From: Paenibacillus_G filicis
GTDB taxonomy: Bacteria > Bacillota > Bacilli > Paenibacillales > NBRC-103111
Direction: 5' to 3'
Length of the DNA stretch: 64,000 nucleotides
Assembly: GCF_038070315.1 (NCBI RefSeq)
Contig: NZ_JBBPCC010000012.1
Coordinates: 124,001 to 188,000 of the forward strand
Part shown: in pieces, positions 60,808 through 64,000 of the stretch
How the letters are laid out: every line of letters starts with the position of its first letter
How positions within the stretch are numbered: position 1 is the stretch's first letter
Position numbers and translations under genes: made by a program
The notes under the pieces: generated by a model
Databases searched by the model: none
What the model saw: only the letters and a program-made list of their open reading frames with translations
What the model was told of the DNA's origin: nothing

Positions 60808-61704
60808 ATGTATTTGAAGCTAAAAGCCTTTTGTTCCCTTCATTCGTGGCGACACTCCTTAACGGTCCGAGTGTTTCTCGGGTATTGGCTGGCCGTCTTT
60901 TCGATCATCTGGACGTTTACGGAATTCACCGGCTACTTCTTCACTATCAACAACAGCCCGGTCAAGCCAAGCGTATGGCTGGTACTCGGCCTTGGGGTCG
61001 TGATCGCGGCTTGGATGAGCCGCCCCCGGTTAACGCGTACCATCCTGCTGCCCGAGAAAGATATACAGCTGCAGGTTACTGTCGACGATATGTTCCGGTT
61101 GGATGACGCCTCCCTGATCATTCCGTCCAATTGCTGCTTTACACATGATCACATCGATGGGGACGCCATCATCACCCAATTCCGCAGCCGTTTCTTCTCT
61201 ACCGCAGCCCAGCTCGATCAGGCTATTGCGGAGGCGCTACGATCGGTACCTGCGGAAGATAGGGTTCTGAATGGGCGGCAGGTTAACCAATATCCCATCG
61301 GCACGGTTGCCCAAATCCCATTACCCGGCCCCGTGGGAAGATTCGCGTACCTCGTCGCTTCCGCTGAATTGAATGAGCATGGCAGGGGGATCCCTCAGCT
61401 GGGCGATTTGAAATCAGCCCTAAACTCGTTATGGACCCATATCGGGGAGCGGGGCAATACCAGGCCATTGGCCGTACCTGTGCTCGGCAGCGGGCGTCAG
61501 CGTCTTACCCCGAATAGACTGCAGCTCATAGCGCTGATCATGCAGTCGTTTCTGAGCAGCAGCCAACACCGTAAATTTACGGGCCGTCTCACCGTCGTCA
61601 TTCATCCCAGGGCTTATTTGAGCCACTCCTATAACCTGGACGAGGTCGAGACTTATATGAAGTGCTTGGTCAAATTCAACATCTCCGTGAATCATGCAGA
61701 ATGA
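60808..61704 (+). CDS. Two-TM macro-domain protein (ThsA Macro-TM-like)
   Basis: 298 residues from ATG 60808; GTG 60799 is also possible. Two membrane segments (about 20-45 and 55-71) precede a cytosolic domain with macro-like features: a strand ending SLIIPSN, the Gly/Asp region THDHIDGD, YPIGTV, LVASAELNEHG, and LAVPVLGSGRQRL. This matches the pattern of the Macro-TM form of Thoeris ThsA, which replaces the SIR2 effector. No TIR gene (ThsB) is nearby. In this operon it would be the membrane effector or ligand-binding arm, probably reading ADP-ribose-like nucleotides. Function is inferred. Confidence 0.75.
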   Translation: MYLKLKAFCSLHSWRHSLTVRVFLGYWLAVFSIIWTFTEFTGYFFTINNSPVKPSVWLVLGLGVVIAAWMSRPRLTRTILLPEKDIQLQVTVDDMFRLDDASLIIPSNCCFTHDHIDGDAIITQFRSRFFSTAAQLDQAIAEALRSVPAEDRVLNGRQVNQYPIGTVAQIPLPGPVGRFAYLVASAELNEHGRGIPQLGDLKSALNSLWTHIGERGNTRPLAVPVLGSGRQRLTPNRLQLIALIMQSFLSSSQHRKFTGRLTVVIHPRAYLSHSYNLDEVETYMKCLVKFNISVNHAE

Positions 61705-61721
61705 ACGGTTCCGCTGCCAGA

Positions 61722-62696
61722 TTAGAGCAGCTCCAGAGCTTTCAGTAAGGCATGCTCGCTGGACTTCGCGCCTTCTCTTGAATAATGGGCATCGGGAAAC
61801 ATAGGAGATAGATGATGGTATCCCGGGTAGACATGTAATTCTACCAAGACCCCGTCGAAGACCAGCTGCTTCGCGAACAATAAAGCCTCATCAACAAATA
61901 GATCAATGGTACCTACATTGATGTAAGTGGGCGGTAATCCGGCCAGTGATTGTGCACGAGCAGGCACATAATACTCGCTTACCGCCTCCTGGCCCGGCTC
62001 ATGTCCCAGTACCGATGTCCAGCCAAAGTGATTGCTGGGTTTGTTCCAGATAAATTCACCCGCATACGGATGATCCGGCGCAACAGCCGTCCGGTCGTCC
62101 AGCATAGGCCTTAGAAGTCTGAGATGATGGATCTCGAATTCCTGCCGGTCGCGAATATACAGGGCCAGACCAGCCGCCAAGCCGCCGCCGGCACTGCTGC
62201 CTCCAACGGCAACTTTCCCGGTATCGATGCCTAATTCCTCTGCATGCTCGATGCACCAGTACAGTCCTGAGTAGCAATCCTGCAGCTGGCTTGGCTGCAC
62301 ATGCTCCGGGGCCAGACGGTAATACACGGACACACAACAAAAACCATGCTGCGCAGCGAGCGATGCATTCCCCGGACGATCCACGACCGGACTTCCCATA
62401 ACCATCCCGCCGCCGTGAATGGAATAATATAACGGCATCTTCTCGTGCTTGGGCTGAATCGGCTTAATGATTTCGATTCGAATATCCGGGCCGTCAAAAT
62501 AACTCGGCACAACCTTTTCTTCACATGTAACGGGAAACATCTGCGTTACATCGGTTTGCGGCAGCATTTGCGACTGTTTCTTACGTGATTCGATCAGCGT
62601 GGGCAACGTAAGATCGGTGGTAGGGATTAAATCAACAACGCTAAGAATCTCCCGATCAATCAGATGTCTGCTTCTGCTTGTTTGCTCACTCATCAT
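61722..62696 (-). CDS. Alpha/beta hydrolase esterase (HSL family)
   Basis: About 324 residues; ATG 62696 is preferred for AAAGGGG 7 bases upstream, though the frame opens at 62720. Motifs of the hormone-sensitive lipase family are clear: oxyanion HGGGM, nucleophile GGSSAGGGLA, the Asp in GTIDLFVDEA and the His in YPGYHHLSPMF. It should hydrolyse short-chain esters of unknown origin. It converges on the macro-TM gene, 17 bases apart, and is not part of that operon. Confidence 0.9.
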   Translation of the reverse strand: MMSEQTSRSRHLIDREILSVVDLIPTTDLTLPTLIESRKKQSQMLPQTDVTQMFPVTCEEKVVPSYFDGPDIRIEIIKPIQPKHEKMPLYYSIHGGGMVMGSPVVDRPGNASLAAQHGFCCVSVYYRLAPEHVQPSQLQDCYSGLYWCIEHAEELGIDTGKVAVGGSSAGGGLAAGLALYIRDRQEFEIHHLRLLRPMLDDRTAVAPDHPYAGEFIWNKPSNHFGWTSVLGHEPGQEAVSEYYVPARAQSLAGLPPTYINVGTIDLFVDEALLFAKQLVFDGVLVELHVYPGYHHLSPMFPDAHYSREGAKSSEHALLKALELL

Positions 62697-62784
62697 CAAC
62701 ATTCCCCTTTCTTTCTGCAATTCCTATTTTATAGAGTGCCTCAAATATCCAAAATGAAAACAATGACTTAGAATCATTTTTGAC

Positions 62785-62816
62785 CTAAAAAACACTGATG
62801 ACTATGGTCATCAGTG
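62785..62816 (-). terminator. Terminator overlapping the CD3324-type stop
   Basis: Perfect 10-base arms CACTGATGAC / GTCATCAGTG, loop 4, followed on the minus strand by TTTTTT. The hairpin includes the last codons of the gene at 62811. Confidence 0.88.
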
Positions 62817-63092
62817 CTGTTTCTTACTTTTATGTGAATAGACAATTTTCTTAATCGTTTCCGTTGAGAGAAAATAGTCCTCCGCTAGCTGCTCGATACT
62901 ACGGCCACTAGTAAACTCATGCCGGATAGCGGTATTTCGCTGATCCAGCCATTGCCGGCCGCCGCTCATACTTCCCCAATTCTTATAGGAAGCTTGCTGC
63001 TTGGGAATATAAAGAGTCTCGCCTTGAACATATTTTTGGATATCTGCGATTAGCTTCGCAGGTAATACTTGGGTTGCATTCGTATACTTCAA
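62811..63092 (-). CDS. CD3324-family small HTH protein
   Basis: 93 residues from a TTG at 63092 (AAGGGG 9 bases upstream; an ATG lies 4 bases before in another frame). The sequence KYTNATQVLPAKLIADIQ, YVQGETLYIP and the C-terminal HTH SIEQLAEDYFLSTETIKKIV fit the CD3324/Mor-like small DNA-binding proteins common in Clostridia and Paenibacilli. The role is unknown, probably transcriptional. Confidence 0.8.
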   Translation of the reverse strand: MKYTNATQVLPAKLIADIQKYVQGETLYIPKQQASYKNWGSMSGGRQWLDQRNTAIRHEFTSGRSIEQLAEDYFLSTETIKKIVYSHKSKKQH

Positions 63093-63144
63093 TCATGCCC
63101 GCCCCTTATTTTGATTTTTTCAAATAAGGTGCAAAGCCTGCTTA

Positions 63145-63264
63145 TCAGAAAAGCTTATTTATTGTTAGCGTTAAAATCGTTTCGCCCCATACAAAGTAAC
63201 GCTTTTCCATGACAGGCTTTGCATGAGTGGAAGCAGCAGCAGACAATCTTAAGAGATTCTCCAT
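63145..63264 (-). CDS. 39-residue small ORF with strong ribosome binding site
   Basis: ATG at 63264 with GGGGGTG 7 bases upstream and a TATAAT about 30 bases further on. The product starts MENLLRLSAAASTHAKPV and ends ILTLTINKLF. The coding region also contains the inverted pair TGCAAAGCCTG / CAGGCTTTGCA (63130-63140 and 63213-63223). I do not recognise it. Its strong translation signals make it more likely to be expressed than chance ORFs of this size. Confidence 0.5.
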   Translation of the reverse strand: MENLLRLSAAASTHAKPVMEKRYFVWGETILTLTINKLF

Positions 63265-63315
63265 CGGTATGCACCCCCTTTTCCTTTACGATTATAGCAT
63301 AAGTTCAAACAAGAA

Positions 63316-63345
63316 AAAGCAACTGACATCCATCAGTTGCTTTTC
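63316..63345 (-). terminator. Terminator after the right-edge binding-protein gene
   Basis: Perfect 12-base arms AAAAGCAACTGA / TCAGTTGCTTTT with a 6-base loop, followed by TTCTTG on the minus strand. Confidence 0.9.
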
Positions 63346-63350
63346 CAGGT

Positions 63351-64000
63351 TTACTTTTTCTTCGCGGCGATAAACGCATCAACTTGCTTTTGAACCTCGG
63401 CAATGACCTTATCGACGCCTGCCGCCTTTTGCTTCGCGATGTAGTCGCTGACCGCCTTCTCAGGGTCCTTCACCGTGCCCGCTTCAATCGCGCGGCCCAG
63501 CTCGCTCTGCACTTGATCGCGCTGAGCCAGCTCATTCTTGATGGAATCGCTGACGACGAAGAAGCCGTCCAGCGGATTCGTGAAGTTAGAGGGCTCGCTG
63601 GCGAATTCCGCTTCCTTCACCCAGAAGCCGTCTTTGTATGTCGGATTCGGCTTCATGAATTGCGGCTTCCACAGCGCCCATTGGCCGCCCCATTCCATGT
63701 AGTTGCTGGTCGTGGAGTTCATGCCGGCCGGGTAGTTGGCCGCCTTGCCATCCAGCACGTAGTTCTTGCCCTCGATTCCGTATTGGACCAGGTCATACAG
63801 CTTCTGGTCGGTCTCCAGCATATCCAGGAAGCGCAGAACCAGATCCGGATGCTTGGAGTTTTTGTTGATCGCCACGACATTCGCAAGCGCAGTGCGGTTC
63901 GGGAATTTCTTGTCCGGATACAGCTGGGACGTCGAACGCTCGAACGACGAGTCCGAGAAATTCTCCTCTGCGTTCGCCCATTCATGGGAGCTGTTAGCGA
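63351..64000 (-). CDS. Sugar-binding protein, C-terminal part (5' end off window)
   Basis: The last 215 or so residues of an LplA-like SBP; the frame is open to the right edge. NRTALANVVAINKN, HPDLVLRFLDMLETDQKLYD, YMEWGGQWALWKPQFMKPNP and a Lys-rich end match the protein at 42867 almost motif by motif, so the two are paralogues. Start and signal peptide lie outside the window; permease genes may lie there too. A terminator follows its stop. Confidence 0.9.
   Translation of the reverse strand, partial: ANSSHEWANAEENFSDSSFERSTSQLYPDKKFPNRTALANVVAINKNSKHPDLVLRFLDMLETDQKLYDLVQYGIEGKNYVLDGKAANYPAGMNSTTSNYMEWGGQWALWKPQFMKPNPTYKDGFWVKEAEFASEPSNFTNPLDGFFVVSDSIKNELAQRDQVQSELGRAIEAGTVKDPEKAVSDYIAKQKAAGVDKVIAEVQKQVDAFIAAKKK

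Noticed and set aside
55700..61704. Canonical Thoeris, Gabija or SbcCD
   Set aside because: There is no TIR or SIR2 gene, no TOPRIM/OLD nuclease plus UvrD-like helicase pair, and no SbcD-type nuclease beside the Rad50-like gene.
1..64000. CRISPR arrays, tRNA/rRNA genes, insertion sequences, prophage
   Set aside because: Looked for repeats with regular spacing, cloverleaf-like ends and transposase motifs by eye and found none. A computed search would be needed to exclude small ncRNAs.

Overview
The window looks like a chromosomal piece of a Paenibacillus-type Firmicute. The protein-coding DNA is moderately GC-rich. It holds YesM/YesN-type histidine kinase and AraC-type response regulator pairs next to lipoprotein sugar-binding proteins, SLH-anchored surface proteins, very large secreted glycan-active enzymes, several MFS exporters, and strong AGGAGG-type ribosome binding sites with frequent GTG and TTG starts. 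I saw no rRNA, tRNA, CRISPR array, insertion sequence or phage gene.

Layout. 0-10 kb: the 5' part of a membrane TPM-domain protein, a decayed UvrA-like fragment, an AT-rich phosphotransferase gene that looks acquired, an MFS exporter, an SDR enzyme with an AraC regulator, and small housekeeping genes (Cys-rich protein, GNAT, P-loop kinase, Nudix, sugar isomerase-like). 10-17.5 kb: an unknown charged protein, the adaA-adaB alkylation-repair operon, an AraC regulator running in frame into an iron-siderophore binding lipoprotein across a Fur box, and two drug exporters. 17.7-36.5 kb: the main carbohydrate region. It encodes a cohesin-SLH anchor, a non-catalytic cohesin-dockerin protein, GH3 and GH92 enzymes each ending in cohesin, helical module and dockerin, a sugar ABC importer, and a histidine kinase / membrane-anchored binding protein / response regulator triad. 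37-42.8 kb: arsR-SRPBCC, an alpha/beta hydrolase, a Gfo/Idh oxidoreductase with a DeoR regulator, and an SDR with a TetR regulator. 42.9-55.5 kb: a second kinase/regulator/binding-protein set, a sugar-nucleotide-type epimerase or uronate dehydrogenase, a mannonate-dehydratase-type enolase, and a 1656-residue tandem beta-helix pectate-lyase-like protein. 55.7-61.7 kb: a tight three-gene operon of a nitrilase-fold protein, a Rad50-like ATPase with zinc hook, and a two-TM macro-domain protein resembling the Macro-TM form of Thoeris ThsA. 61.7-64 kb: an esterase, a CD3324-type small HTH protein, a 39-residue small ORF, and the 3' part of a sugar-binding protein paralogous to the one at 42.9 kb.

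Two systems stand out. The first is a compact cellulosome-like surface assembly in which the enzymes themselves carry both cohesin and dockerin, with an SLH-cohesin anchor. Its promoters share a GATAC-N5-GTATC palindrome and cre-like sites. The second is the nitrilase / Rad50-like / Macro-TM operon, which has the build of an anti-phage defence system I cannot match to a named one. All functional statements come from motifs and context read by eye; no database search was run.
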